The position numbers and the translations under genes are program-made. Positions 1 through 9,440 of a stretch of DNA of 32,179 nt are shown piece by piece; the first letter of the stretch is position 1, and each line of letters begins with the position of its first letter. Below the pieces are notes generated by a model. That model was not told the DNA's origin. It saw only the letters and a list, made by a program, of their open reading frames with translations, and ran no database searches. The stretch covers positions 1 through 32,179 of the forward strand of contig CANJDA010000004.1 in the NCBI GenBank assembly GCA_947472705.1, in the 5' to 3' direction. This DNA comes from Flavobacteriaceae bacterium (GTDB lineage Bacteria > Bacteroidota > Bacteroidia > Flavobacteriales > Flavobacteriaceae).

Positions 1-742
1 CATTTGCAATATTAGCGGTAATAAGTGACCCTCCTTTTTCCGCACTTTCTATTACTATAGTTGCTTCACTCATGCCGGCAACTATTCTATTTCGTCTTAC
101 AAAGTTTTCCTTATCTGGATTTGAACTGCTCCAAAATTCAGTGATAAAACCTCCATTTTGTTCCATCTTGGCAACATATTTTTTATGCGATTTTGGATAA
201 ATTTGATTTAATCCATGCGCCAACACACCAATGGTTTGCAAATTATTTTCCATCGCAGCTTGATGTGCCACAATATCAACTCCATAAGCAAAACCGCTAA
301 CGATAATAGGATTGAAAATAGCTAAATCTTCTATGAGTTTTTTGGTAAATTCAGCACCATAGGTAGTAACTTGTCTTGTACCAACAATGCTAATTAATTT
401 GCGCTTTTGAAAATCAAATTTACCTGAGGCAAATAATAAAACTGGACCATCAATGCAATGCTTTAATCTTTCAGGATAATCTTCATTTTGAAAATATAAA
501 ACGTTGATTTTTTCATTTTCGATATAACGCATTTCTAGTTCGGCTTTTTCAAAAACCGCCTTGTCCTTTAATTTTTTTTGCAATACATTACCAATACCAT
601 CAATTCCTTTGAGTTGAGATGGTTTAGTTTTGAATACATCTTCTGCTGAACCACAATGGCTTATCAGTTTTTTGGCTACAATATCTCCGACACCTTCTAC
701 TCGTAATAAGGCTAAATTGTAAAAAAGCTCGTTTGTTTTCAT
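1..742 (-). CDS. dprA: DNA-processing protein DprA, 3' part missing (runs off left edge)
   Basis: Minus-strand reading from ATG at 742: MKTNELFYNLALLRVEGVGDIVAKKLISHCG...SIVGTRQVTTYGAEFTKKLIEDLAIFNPIIVSGFAYGVDIVAHQAAM...FITEFWSSSNPDKENFVRRNRIVAGMSEATIVIESAEKGGSLITANIAN, with the DprA Rossmann-fold motifs (VGTR, SGFAYGVD, RNRI.AG.S). Not in the ORF track because it is open at the edge. Confidence 0.95.
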   Translation of the reverse strand, partial: MKTNELFYNLALLRVEGVGDIVAKKLISHCGSAEDVFKTKPSQLKGIDGIGNVLQKKLKDKAVFEKAELEMRYIENEKINVLYFQNEDYPERLKHCIDGPVLLFASGKFDFQKRKLISIVGTRQVTTYGAEFTKKLIEDLAIFNPIIVSGFAYGVDIVAHQAAMENNLQTIGVLAHGLNQIYPKSHKKYVAKMEQNGGFITEFWSSSNPDKENFVRRNRIVAGMSEATIVIESAEKGGSLITANIAN

Positions 743-808
743 ATCAATAAAATACTACAAAATAAATAATTTTATTTTGGATTGTTAATAAAAATTGTGG
801 ATAATTTT

Positions 809-837
809 TTGATACTACTATTGTTTCTTTAAATTTG
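809..837 (+). promoter_or_regulatory. Bacteroidota-type promoter candidate (TTG-N18-TAAATTTG)
   Basis: TTG at 809-811 and TAAATTTG at 830-837 match the Bacteroidetes -33/-7 pattern (TTG / TAnnTTTG); ATG at 843. Confidence 0.5.
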
Positions 838-842
838 TCGGT

Positions 843-1790
843 ATGAAGATTGAACAATACATTTCCCAATTATTATACCGATATCAATGTGTTACTGTTC
901 CAGGTTTTGGAGCGTTTCTCACTGAATTTCATTCGGCGCAATTGGATGAAAATGCTCATTCTTTTTACCCTCCCAAAAAACTGATTTCTTTCAATCCTTT
1001 CCTAAAAAACAATGACGGATTATTAGCCAATCATTTGGCACAAGCCGAAAAGGTTTCTTATGAAGTTGCTGTAAATGCAATTCAGAATGAAGTGTCAGAT
1101 TGGAAAACTAAAATTCAAGAATTGGGTCGTTTATCAGTAAAAAACATTGGCGATTTTTCGCTAAATGCTGAAAAAAATATTGTTTTTGATCCGGTTGATC
1201 AAATTAATTATTTAAAAGAATCGTTTGGCTTAAGTTCCTTTATTTCTCCTGCGGTTAAACGAGAAGTATACAAAGAACAAGTTGAAGTACTTGAAGAAAA
1301 AGCACCTATTGCTTTCACTCCAGAAAAAAGAAGAAGTTATAAAGCCTTGAAATATGCTGCTATTATAACCCTTTCATTAGGGTTAACAAGTGTATTAGGA
1401 TATAAGTTATATGATAATTATTTAGAACAGGTGCAACAAGAAACCTTGTTGGTACAATCGAATGTTCAGAAAAAAATTAATCAAAAAATTCAGGAAGCTA
1501 CTTTCTTTATTGAGAATCCATTACCAGCGGTAACTCTAACTGTTCCATCAGAAAAAGACACGCCTTACCATGTTGTTGCTGGCGCTTTCCGATTAGAATC
1601 CAATGCTGAAAATGCCTATCAATCGTTATTAAAATTAGGCTTTAAAGCCAAAAGATTACCTGCCAACAAGCATGGTTTACTGCCCGTACTTTACGGAAGT
1701 TACTCTTCTTATAACGAAGCACAAGAGGCCATGAAAAGCATTAAACGCCTTGACAATAAAGATGCTTGGTTATTAATACAAGAATTATAA
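843..1790 (+). CDS. HU-like (HU-CCDC81 type) N-terminal region, TM helix, C-terminal SPOR domain protein
   Basis: N-terminus MKIEQYISQLLYRYQCVTVPGFGAFLTEFHSAQ... resembles Bacteroidota HU-CCDC81/SPOR proteins; one TM (YAAIITLSLGLTSVLGYKLY); C-terminal SPOR-like YHVVAGAFRLESNAENAYQSLLKLGFKAKRL...GSYSSYNEAQEAM. Confidence 0.85.
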   Translation: MKIEQYISQLLYRYQCVTVPGFGAFLTEFHSAQLDENAHSFYPPKKLISFNPFLKNNDGLLANHLAQAEKVSYEVAVNAIQNEVSDWKTKIQELGRLSVKNIGDFSLNAEKNIVFDPVDQINYLKESFGLSSFISPAVKREVYKEQVEVLEEKAPIAFTPEKRRSYKALKYAAIITLSLGLTSVLGYKLYDNYLEQVQQETLLVQSNVQKKINQKIQEATFFIENPLPAVTLTVPSEKDTPYHVVAGAFRLESNAENAYQSLLKLGFKAKRLPANKHGLLPVLYGSYSSYNEAQEAMKSIKRLDNKDAWLLIQEL

Positions 1791-1794
1791 AATT

Positions 1795-1818
1795 ATCCCG
1801 ATTTCTCGGGATTTTTTA
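1795..1818 (+). terminator. Rho-independent terminator
   Basis: ATCCCGA-TTTC-TCGGGAT followed by TTTTT, just after the stop at 1790. Confidence 0.85.
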
Positions 1819-1850
1819 TTTGTTGTAATTACCTTTGCCAAAAATATGTT

Positions 1851-2360
1851 ATGACTCCAAAACATCCTTCTGAATCTTTAACGATTTTGACCGATTTGGT
1901 CTTGCCTAGTGAAACCAATCCTTTAAATAACCTTTTTGGGGGTGAGTTATTAGCCCGAATGGACAGAGCTGCAAGCATAGCCGCAAGAAGACATTCTCGA
2001 AGAATTACTGTTACAGCTTCGGTAAATCATGTGGCTTTTAACCGTTCTATTCCTCTAGGAAGTGTTGTTACCATTGAAGCTAAAGTCTCACGAGCATTTA
2101 ATTCATCCATGGAAATTTTTCTTGATGTGTGGATTGAAGATAGAGAATCAGGTATTCGAACTAAAGCCAATGAAGCCATTTATACTTTTGTCGCAGTAAA
2201 CGAAACGGGAAACCCTTTAACCGTTCCTCAAATAGAACCACAAACAGAACTAGAAAAAGAGCGATTTGACGCTGCTCTACGAAGAAAACAATTGAGTCTT
2301 GTTTTAGCAGGGAAAATGAGCCCTCATGACGCAACCGAACTAAAAGCGCTGTTTGTTTAA
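1851..2360 (+). CDS. Acyl-CoA thioesterase (hotdog fold)
   Basis: TNPLNNLFGGELLARMDRAASIAARRHSRRITVTASVNHVAFNRSIPLGSVVTIEAKVSRAFNSSMEI is typical of YciA/BACH-family thioesterases. Confidence 0.9.
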   Translation: MTPKHPSESLTILTDLVLPSETNPLNNLFGGELLARMDRAASIAARRHSRRITVTASVNHVAFNRSIPLGSVVTIEAKVSRAFNSSMEIFLDVWIEDRESGIRTKANEAIYTFVAVNETGNPLTVPQIEPQTELEKERFDAALRRKQLSLVLAGKMSPHDATELKALFV

Positions 2361-3623
2361 TTACATATTATAAAGCCAAGAAGCTGGGTTATTATAATTT
2401 GTGTTTTGGAGAATTAGGAATTTCAAAACCGTTTTTCCAGTGTCACCATTGGTTCTAATTTTCCCTAATGATTGTTTGGTACTAACTTTATCGCCTACAC
2501 TCACATTTACGCTGCTCAAGTTTTGGTAAACCGTAAAGAAATCTCCATGCTGTATGAACACGGCGATATTTAAAGGCGATATTTTATAAATCTTTGTTAC
2601 TTCTCCTCCAAAAACTGCTCGAGCTGAAGACCCAGCTTCGGTAGTGATTTCAACACCACTATTGTGTACCGTTAAGGTTTTATAAACTGGGTGAGGCTGA
2701 TCACCATAAGGCAACGAAACCACTCCCTTTTCAACTGGCCAAGGCAATTTTCCTTTATTGGCTCTGAAATTATTAGCTATTAATTGCCCTTCTGGGGTTA
2801 ATACAATTTTTGAAGAAGTTTCCACTGCTTTTGTATCCTCTGCCGTTGTTGTTTTTGGATTGGCTTTGGCTTTGGCTGCCGCCGTCTTTTTGTTGGCTGT
2901 CGCAATACTTTCTCTAATTAATTTTTGAATCTGAGCATCAATTTTTTTGGTTTCTTGTTGTTTTTTCTTGATTTCAGCAACAATTTTCCCTTTTTCTTTT
3001 TTGATTTGGGTGGCTATTTTTTCCTGCTCTTGCTTTTCTTTTTCAAGTCCTTGTTTTTCTATTTCGTTTTCGGCAATTAATTTTTCTTTTACCGTTTTTT
3101 GAGCGCCAATTTTAGTATTGTAATCTTCTAGTTGCGTTGTTTTTCCTTTTATTTCTTCTCCTTGCATTTTTCGATAACTCGCATATTGTTTCATATACTG
3201 CGCTCTTTTATAAGCCTGAAGGAAGTTTTGTGAAGAGAGCAAGAACATGGCTCTACTTTGTTCAGAACGGCTTTTATAGGATTTTAAAATCATCTCAGCA
3301 TAATCTTTACGAAGAATATCTAAATCCCGGTTGAGTTGGTTTATTTTTAGCTGATTGACATAAATATCATTACTTAATAATTTGGTTTGCTTTTCGGTGG
3401 TTTTAATCAGTTTTTCTTTTAAACCGATTTTTTCTTTTTGAAGCATCAATTGGGTAACTACTGATTTTTCTTTGCTTTTTACCGATTGCAATTGCTGTTC
3501 TTTCTCTTGAATCTCAAGTTGAATTTTAGCTTTACGTTCTTCGAGCTGCTCCTGTGTAGGCACTTGGCACCACGCTTGTGTTGCTAAACAAAAAAATAAA
3601 AAGGTCACAAAAAATCTTGGCAT
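2361..3623 (-). CDS. Murein hydrolase activator EnvC family / M23-type peptidase-like protein
   Basis: Signal peptide, long coiled coil, C-terminal LytM/M23-like domain (LPWPVEKGVVSLPYGDQPHPVYKTLTVHNSGVEITTEAGSSARAVFGGEVTKI). Confidence 0.9.
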   Translation of the reverse strand: MPRFFVTFLFFCLATQAWCQVPTQEQLEERKAKIQLEIQEKEQQLQSVKSKEKSVVTQLMLQKEKIGLKEKLIKTTEKQTKLLSNDIYVNQLKINQLNRDLDILRKDYAEMILKSYKSRSEQSRAMFLLSSQNFLQAYKRAQYMKQYASYRKMQGEEIKGKTTQLEDYNTKIGAQKTVKEKLIAENEIEKQGLEKEKQEQEKIATQIKKEKGKIVAEIKKKQQETKKIDAQIQKLIRESIATANKKTAAAKAKANPKTTTAEDTKAVETSSKIVLTPEGQLIANNFRANKGKLPWPVEKGVVSLPYGDQPHPVYKTLTVHNSGVEITTEAGSSARAVFGGEVTKIYKISPLNIAVFIQHGDFFTVYQNLSSVNVSVGDKVSTKQSLGKIRTNGDTGKTVLKFLILQNTNYNNPASWLYNM

Positions 3624-3644
3624 GGGCTTAATGTTTTGGCAAAT

Positions 3645-4460
3645 CTAATTTATAAAAATTCTTTCATATCCTTCGGGAACACTATAAGGGAATGTAAGTT
3701 CTTCATTAAAAGTAACTGAATTATATTCGATTGAAATAGCAGTCTTCCCTTTTTTCTGAACGGCATTAATCATCAAATTTGCTGGTAAAATAGCCGTGGC
3801 ATAACCTTGAAAATTGGGATAATTCACTTCAAATTCTCTTTCTTTTTCAACTTGAATAATCTCTTGTTTTTTGAGTAAATAATGATCCTCATCAAACAAA
3901 AATGATTTTTCGGTATTATTATCTTTAGTGCTCAACTGATACGATTTATCCAATAATAGCATCGTGAAATTTTCTTTTGTCAAATCATCTATTGGTTGTC
4001 CAATTAAAAGATTTTGAATTTTAGTAAAATCTAAATCAGTTCCTAGCCATTCACTCAAAGCTTGATAATTCCCTTCAAAATAGGTGCCGTTTATTTTTTC
4101 ATAATACTTCACTTCATCGGGCGTAATCAAGGCTTTGGCCATTGTAATTCCAATAAATCGAATACTGACTAAAATCTTCTCGTCCTTTTTGATTTTGATT
4201 TCGGCAGAAACGCTTTGAGATTGCTTTTCGTCTTTATAATTAGCACTCGATCTTATGTATAACGTAGAAAAATCATTTTTATTACTGTAATGTTTTTGAA
4301 TAATATTTTCCGAAGTAACCTCATTGCTGTCTTTAACTGCATTAGTTATTACAGGTTTGTTCTCTGCTAAAACAGTTTTCGATTTACAAGACACGAGCAT
4401 TTGCGAACTGGAGAAGCAAACTAAAAAAATTACCAAGCGGAAATAAATCAAATTTTTCAT
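3645..4460 (-). CDS. DUF4292-type lipoprotein
   Basis: Lipobox-like LVSCKSK; overall sequence and position between TPR and EnvC genes resemble Bacteroidota DUF4292 proteins. Confidence 0.75.
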   Translation of the reverse strand: MKNLIYFRLVIFLVCFSSSQMLVSCKSKTVLAENKPVITNAVKDSNEVTSENIIQKHYSNKNDFSTLYIRSSANYKDEKQSQSVSAEIKIKKDEKILVSIRFIGITMAKALITPDEVKYYEKINGTYFEGNYQALSEWLGTDLDFTKIQNLLIGQPIDDLTKENFTMLLLDKSYQLSTKDNNTEKSFLFDEDHYLLKKQEIIQVEKEREFEVNYPNFQGYATAILPANLMINAVQKKGKTAISIEYNSVTFNEELTFPYSVPEGYERIFIN

Positions 4461-5812
4461 TATCCCTTTTTGTTTTTTATTAGCTCATTGGCTTTGGTAA
4501 AATAACTTTCTTTCTTTTTCAAATTCCCCAATCCATTATAAGCTTCTCCTAATTGAATATTGAAATTGATTTCCAAGGCAGTGTCATCAACTACAAAATC
4601 TAGCCCTGATTCTAATAAATTAGCTGCTTTTTTAAAGTTTTTTAATTGATTATAGGCCAATCCAGCATAATAATAATACTGGGGTTGCGTTGGAAAAATC
4701 TGCGTCAAATCCTCTGCTCTTTTGGCTAAAATGTCAAATTGTTGGTTTTCAGTATAAGCTTGAAGTAGTAATTGTTGTGCTTCTGTATCTTCTTCAGCGT
4801 TTTTTAAATGCATTTCTAAATATTTAATCGCTTTTATCCAATCAGCTTTAGCATAATAAAACTTGGCTATTTCTTTGGCAACCTGTACTCCTTTATCATT
4901 ATCAAAATAGGAAATGGCTTTGTCTAAATCAAGTTCGTATTTTGGGTTGTTTTTGGCAAAAATTAAAAATTCGTTGAGGATTCTGTGCTTTATTTTTTGG
5001 TCTATTTTTTTGCTTGACAATACGATGTTCATCGCTTTAACAGCATTGTCACCATCGTTATTATTTAAGTGAAACTTAAACAAACTCACCTGTGCCCAAT
5101 CGGATGTTGGAATAGCGGCTTCTAATTTCTTTGCAATTTCTAGTGCCTTTTCTTCTTGATTGCTTTGCGAATACAAATAAATCAAGGAAATGTAATTGGA
5201 TTCATCTTTTGGGAATTTTTTTATTTGCTCCAAAAGATTGTTTTTTTCTGCCGATTGGTATTTGGCATCTTTTAAAATATCAGCCTTATACAATTCCCGT
5301 TTATCCGTCTTACCGTATTTGGTATTCAGTTCGTTAATGAGTTCCAGTGCTTTATCATACTGTTGGGTATTCATATATAACGACGTCAAATCTTCTTTGT
5401 AATCATCGTTAAATGTTACCAATTTTTCCACTATGCTGATGGCTCGATTGTAATCTTGAGTGGCATAACAAACATCATACATCCCTACAAAAGCCCAACG
5501 GTTTTTGGGGTCCATTTTGGTTACCTTTTCAAAATTATCATAGGCCTCTTTGTATTTTTTTTGGGCCAAATAATTTTTCCCAAATTCAAAATAAACGATA
5601 GGATCTTCGGGATTGGCTTCTTTACATTTTTCTAGAGCTTCAATTGCTTTGTCATAGTTTTCGATGCTTTTTTGCTTTATTGCTTCGTAGAAATTATCTT
5701 CAAATCCATTGTCTAAAACTACTACATCATGTTCGGGTTCTTTTTGACCCAAAGTAATATTGGGAAGGCATAACATTCCAATTAATAAACTATAAATTCC
5801 TAATTTCTTCAT
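4460..5812 (-). CDS. Tetratricopeptide repeat protein
   Basis: Signal peptide plus multiple TPR-like repeats (EDPIVYFEFGKNYLAQKKYKEAYDNFEKVTKMDPKN, QPQYYYYAGLAYNQLKNFKKAANLLESGLDF). Confidence 0.9.
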   Translation of the reverse strand: MKKLGIYSLLIGMLCLPNITLGQKEPEHDVVVLDNGFEDNFYEAIKQKSIENYDKAIEALEKCKEANPEDPIVYFEFGKNYLAQKKYKEAYDNFEKVTKMDPKNRWAFVGMYDVCYATQDYNRAISIVEKLVTFNDDYKEDLTSLYMNTQQYDKALELINELNTKYGKTDKRELYKADILKDAKYQSAEKNNLLEQIKKFPKDESNYISLIYLYSQSNQEEKALEIAKKLEAAIPTSDWAQVSLFKFHLNNNDGDNAVKAMNIVLSSKKIDQKIKHRILNEFLIFAKNNPKYELDLDKAISYFDNDKGVQVAKEIAKFYYAKADWIKAIKYLEMHLKNAEEDTEAQQLLLQAYTENQQFDILAKRAEDLTQIFPTQPQYYYYAGLAYNQLKNFKKAANLLESGLDFVVDDTALEINFNIQLGEAYNGLGNLKKKESYFTKANELIKNKKG

Positions 5813-5820
5813 GTTGATTT

Positions 5821-6831
5821 TTATTCTAGAACCGAATAATCTCCAATACTTATACTTTTAAAATCACCATCAAATGTAGCGTGATTTCCAATCATGGCAT
5901 TATCTAATTTCGCATTTTTAATATGAGCATGAGTTTGAACCAAACTATTTTGGATTTTAGTATTGGTTACATGAGTGCCTTTCCCTAAAGAAACATTTGG
6001 CCCCACAACCGAATTAATCAATACTACATCTTCTCCAATGTAACATGGAGGTATGATGGTTGAATTTTCTATTCTCACATCATAATCTACCAAATGTTCT
6101 CCGTCATTGTGCAAAAAGGTAAGCATTCTTGAGTTGGTCTCTACTGTCACGTCTTTGTTACCACAATCCATCCAAGCATCAACCTCTCCAGGCACAAATT
6201 TCATTCCTTTGGCCATCATTTGCTTAATGCCATCGTTAATTTGGTATTCCCCACCGTGAATGATATTGTTGTCTAAAACATACTGCAGCTCATTCTTTAA
6301 AACAGCAGCGTCTTTAAAATAATATATTCCAATAACCGCTAGGTCAGAAACAAATTCTTTTGGTTTTTCTACCAACTCTACTATTTCATTAGCTTCGTTT
6401 AACTGAATAACTCCAAAGGCTTCTGGTTGGTCTACTTGCTTAACCCAAATTACGCTGTCAGCGCTTTGATCTAAATCAAAATCGGCACGAATTAAAGTAT
6501 CGGCATAAGCTATTACTGCTGGTCCGCTCAAAGAATCTTTGGCACACATAATGGCATGACCCGTTCCTAAAGCTTCGTTTTGGTAATATATTTTTCCTTG
6601 TGAACCCAGCTTTTCGGCAATGGCTATCAAATCTTCTTCTACTTTTTTACCGAAGCTTTCATGTATTATAAAAGCAATCTCGTCTATCTTTTGACCCAAA
6701 ACTCCTGCAATGTCTTCTACCAAACGGTGAACAATGGGTTTTCCAGCAATAGGAATTAATGGTTTTGGAATGGTTAATGTATGTGGGCGAAGTCGTGAAC
6801 CACGGCCCGCCATTGGAACTATTATTTTCAT
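5821..6831 (-). CDS. Sugar nucleotidyltransferase (NTP_transferase, left-handed beta-helix C-terminus)
   Basis: MKIIVPMAGRGSRLRPHTLTIPKPLIPIAGKPIVHRLVEDI signature; C-terminal hexapeptide-like repeats. Confidence 0.92.
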   Translation of the reverse strand: MKIIVPMAGRGSRLRPHTLTIPKPLIPIAGKPIVHRLVEDIAGVLGQKIDEIAFIIHESFGKKVEEDLIAIAEKLGSQGKIYYQNEALGTGHAIMCAKDSLSGPAVIAYADTLIRADFDLDQSADSVIWVKQVDQPEAFGVIQLNEANEIVELVEKPKEFVSDLAVIGIYYFKDAAVLKNELQYVLDNNIIHGGEYQINDGIKQMMAKGMKFVPGEVDAWMDCGNKDVTVETNSRMLTFLHNDGEHLVDYDVRIENSTIIPPCYIGEDVVLINSVVGPNVSLGKGTHVTNTKIQNSLVQTHAHIKNAKLDNAMIGNHATFDGDFKSISIGDYSVLE

Positions 6832-6850
6832 TTAAATCTTATTTTAACTT

Positions 6851-6930
6851 CAACATTCGCTATTCAAAATTCGTTGTTCAACATTTGAATTTTGAACATT
6901 CAACTTGGAATTATGAATCTTGAAATGTTT
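6851..6930. repeat. Left copy of hairpin-rich repeat flanking the four-helix-bundle gene
   Basis: 6887-6930 matches 7367-7410 at 38/44 positions; 6863-6885 (TTCAAAATTCGTTGTTCAACATT) matches 7320-7342 (TTCAAAATTCGTTATTCAACATT) at 22/23. Internal inverted pair TTCAAAATTC / GAATTTTGAA. Confidence 0.8.
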
Positions 6931-6939
6931 TTATTACTC

Positions 6940-7299
6940 TTATTTTTTACTTCTTGATGTTGCTATACTTTTTACAAAAATGGATATTAATTCGTCATTT
7001 TCTTTTAGTATGACAATCAAATCTTCTTCTTCCTTTATATATAATTTTGCTTTATAAATAATTTTCAAACAAGAATGTGTTTCTCTCAATTCTTTTAAAA
7101 CAAGCGACATTTTATGAATAAAATCATTTCTAGATTCTGCACTTTGAGCTTCACTATAATTTAAAGAAGGTGCTGTTCCCGATCTTACAATTTGACCCGA
7201 CAAATGATTTCCTGCTTTTGTTGCTTTTAAATGGTCTGTAATATTGATTATTTGAACTGCAAAATCAATTAGCCTTTCATGTAAATCATATTTTACCAT
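6940..7299 (-). CDS. Four helix bundle protein (S23 / rRNA intervening-sequence protein family)
   Basis: MVKYDLHERLIDFAVQIINITDHLKATKAGNHLSGQIVRSGTAPSLNYSEAQSAESRNDFIHKMSLVLKELRETHSCLKII is a clear match to the S23/IVP four-helix-bundle family (L...Q..RS.....N..EA..A.S..DF..K...ALKE..E). Confidence 0.92.
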   Translation of the reverse strand: MVKYDLHERLIDFAVQIINITDHLKATKAGNHLSGQIVRSGTAPSLNYSEAQSAESRNDFIHKMSLVLKELRETHSCLKIIYKAKLYIKEEEDLIVILKENDELISIFVKSIATSRSKK

Positions 7300-7319
7300 A
7301 GTTTGTTTTAATTAAATAC

Positions 7320-7410
7320 TTCAAAATTCGTTATTCAACATTCATCATTCAACATTCAGCTATTCAGAATTTTGAACACTCAACTTGGAATGTTCAATGT
7401 TGAAGTGTTT
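7320..7410. repeat. Right copy of hairpin-rich repeat flanking the four-helix-bundle gene
   Basis: See left copy; also contains TTCAACATTC...GAATGTTCAATGTTGAA inverted segments able to form a stem. Confidence 0.8.
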
Positions 7411-7413
7411 TAA

Positions 7414-7848
7414 CTACTTCACCCCTGTACTACCAAAACCGCCTTCTCCTCTTGTGGTTTCAGACAATGCTTCTACCGCAATCCATTCGGCACGTTCGTG
7501 TTTGGCTATGATTAATTGGGCAATTCTTTCCCCGTTTTCCACTATGAAATTTTCATGGGATAAATTTACTAAAATCACACCGATTTCCCCGCGATAATCG
7601 GCATCAACTGTACCGGGTGAATTTAAGACGGTGATTCCTTTCTTGGCTGCCAATCCACTACGAGGTCTAACTTGAGCTTCATAACCTATTGGCAATTCTA
7701 TAAATAATCCTGTTTTAACAATAGCTCTCTCCAATGGTTTTAGGGTTATGGGTTCCGAAAGATTGGCACGCAAATCCATTCCAGCTGAGGCTATGGTTTC
7801 GTAATTGGGTAAATCGTGTTGCGATTTGTTGATGATTTTGATGGTCAT
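7414..7848 (-). CDS. dut: dUTP diphosphatase
   Basis: Conserved dUTPase motifs: [60 protein letters not shown]. Confidence 0.97.
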   Translation of the reverse strand: MTIKIINKSQHDLPNYETIASAGMDLRANLSEPITLKPLERAIVKTGLFIELPIGYEAQVRPRSGLAAKKGITVLNSPGTVDADYRGEIGVILVNLSHENFIVENGERIAQLIIAKHERAEWIAVEALSETTRGEGGFGSTGVK

Positions 7849-9314
7849 TATTTTGTCTTTCTTTTTATGATTCGTACTAATGTTTCTTTTTCGCTATAGT
7901 AAATGAAATATAAGAACACCACTAACAATCCTATTTTTAAAAAATAATTATTTCGTAGCACGGGAATGTAAAATGAAACCACGGAAAACACTATGGTTAG
8001 TCCAAGGTAACTGAATATTTTATTAAAATCATACGGAATAGGATAGCTTTTTTGTCCCAATTTATAGGATATCACCATCATGCTTCCATAGGCAGCAATC
8101 GTGGCAATGGCCGATCCATAGTAGCTCATGGTTGGGATTAAAAAATAATTTAGAATCAACGTAACGGCGGCACCAACTAACGAAATATAAGCCCCTATTT
8201 TGGTTTTGTCTATTAGTTTATACCACACAGATAAATTGGTATAAATTCCCAAAAAGAAATTGGCAAAAACAATCAGCGGTACTACTTTCATGGCATCCCA
8301 ATAATTGGCATTGGGTACTAAAACGTGTTTTAACAAATCGGCAAACACAATAACAAACAAGGTGATAAACGAACCAAAAATCACAAAGTATTTGGTAATG
8401 GTAGCATAGGTTTGTTGCGCATTTTCGTTACTAGCATGGCTAAAGAAGAACGGTTCAATCCCTAAGGTATAAGCCGTTCGAAACAGCACCATAAACATCC
8501 CAATTTTATAACAGGCAGAATACGCTCCAATGTCTGACATGGGAACATGCATCCAGTCTAACAGGATTTTATCAAAATGCTCGTTGATGGCAAAAGCGAT
8601 TCCGGCAAACAATATAGGCAAACCGTAGTTCATCATTTTCTTCCACAAGACCACATCAAACTTCCAAGAAATATGAAGGTAGTTCGGAATCAACATCAAC
8701 AAGGTAAATAAACTTGCCACAACATTGGATATGAAAATATAGCCAATTTGGAAATTCTCTATATAAATGTGACTCAAAAATCCGTTTGGGTTATTGGTAA
8801 CTAATTTGGGAAGAAAGGCCAAAAAGAAAACATTGAGCAGTAAGTTTATCGTAACGTTTGCCATCTTAATGGTGGCATATTTCATGGGTCTTCTTTCCGC
8901 TCGTAACTTTGAAAAAGGGACTATGGCTAAGGCATCAAAAGTTAAAATCCAAATGGTATAGGTGATATATTGCACATTGATGCTAGACCAACTGGCTAAA
9001 GTATTTCTAAACAATAATGCCAAACCTAAAAACCCTAATGTAGACCAAAATAAAGATACCGTGGCGGTGGAAATAACCTTCTTTTTATCGTCTTCGGAAT
9101 TGTAAAATCGGAAGAAAGAAGTTTCCATACCATAAGACAGCACCACATTGAAGAACACCAAATACGCAAAGATGACCGAGACCTCACCCATCTTGCTTTT
9201 ATCAGGCAAATAATACACAAACAGCGGATTCAGTATAAAACTGATAATCCTAGGAAAAACGGTCGCCAGTCCGTAAATAAGGGTTTGTTTGAATAGGTTT
9301 TTATAAAGGCTCAA
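7848..9314 (-). CDS. Polysaccharide biosynthesis/oligosaccharide flippase family membrane protein
   Basis: Many TM helices; N-terminus [31 protein letters not shown] typical of Wzx/MATE-like flippases. Confidence 0.88.
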   Translation of the reverse strand: MSLYKNLFKQTLIYGLATVFPRIISFILNPLFVYYLPDKSKMGEVSVIFAYLVFFNVVLSYGMETSFFRFYNSEDDKKKVISTATVSLFWSTLGFLGLALLFRNTLASWSSINVQYITYTIWILTFDALAIVPFSKLRAERRPMKYATIKMANVTINLLLNVFFLAFLPKLVTNNPNGFLSHIYIENFQIGYIFISNVVASLFTLLMLIPNYLHISWKFDVVLWKKMMNYGLPILFAGIAFAINEHFDKILLDWMHVPMSDIGAYSACYKIGMFMVLFRTAYTLGIEPFFFSHASNENAQQTYATITKYFVIFGSFITLFVIVFADLLKHVLVPNANYWDAMKVVPLIVFANFFLGIYTNLSVWYKLIDKTKIGAYISLVGAAVTLILNYFLIPTMSYYGSAIATIAAYGSMMVISYKLGQKSYPIPYDFNKIFSYLGLTIVFSVVSFYIPVLRNNYFLKIGLLVVFLYFIYYSEKETLVRIIKRKTK

Positions 9315-9361
9315 TGAGAGTGTTTTTTAGGTATCGAACAAAAATAACTATTAAATTCGTT

Positions 9362-9395
9362 CCAAAAAAAAAGAGCGAACAAATGTTCACTCTTT
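9362..9395 (-). terminator. Rho-independent terminator downstream of atpG
   Basis: Minus strand AAAGAGTGAAC-ATTT-GTTCGCTCTTTTTTTTT (arms 9370-9380 and 9385-9395, one G-U type mismatch), T-tract past the stem in the minus direction. Confidence 0.85.
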
Positions 9396-9440
9396 CTATA
9401 AAATATCTTTTGAAGATTATCTTTTCAAAACTTCTTTTTC

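Noticed and set aside
2361-2400. Weak inverted repeat ATTATAA...TTATAAT at the 3' end of the EnvC-like gene as a possible terminator for the thioesterase gene
   Set aside because: Only about 7 consecutive pairs and no T-tract; not reportable as a terminator without 3'-end data.
3137-3334. Plus-strand ORF antisense to the EnvC-like gene
   Set aside because: Antisense to coiled-coil coding DNA, low complexity; the same applies to most other 60-90 aa ORFs in the track (for example 5131..5402, 12749..13027, 13473..14141).
6863-7410. CRISPR array interpretation of the repeated TTCAACATTC-type units
   Set aside because: Units are degenerate, irregularly spaced, flank a CDS and have no uniform spacers; no cas genes.
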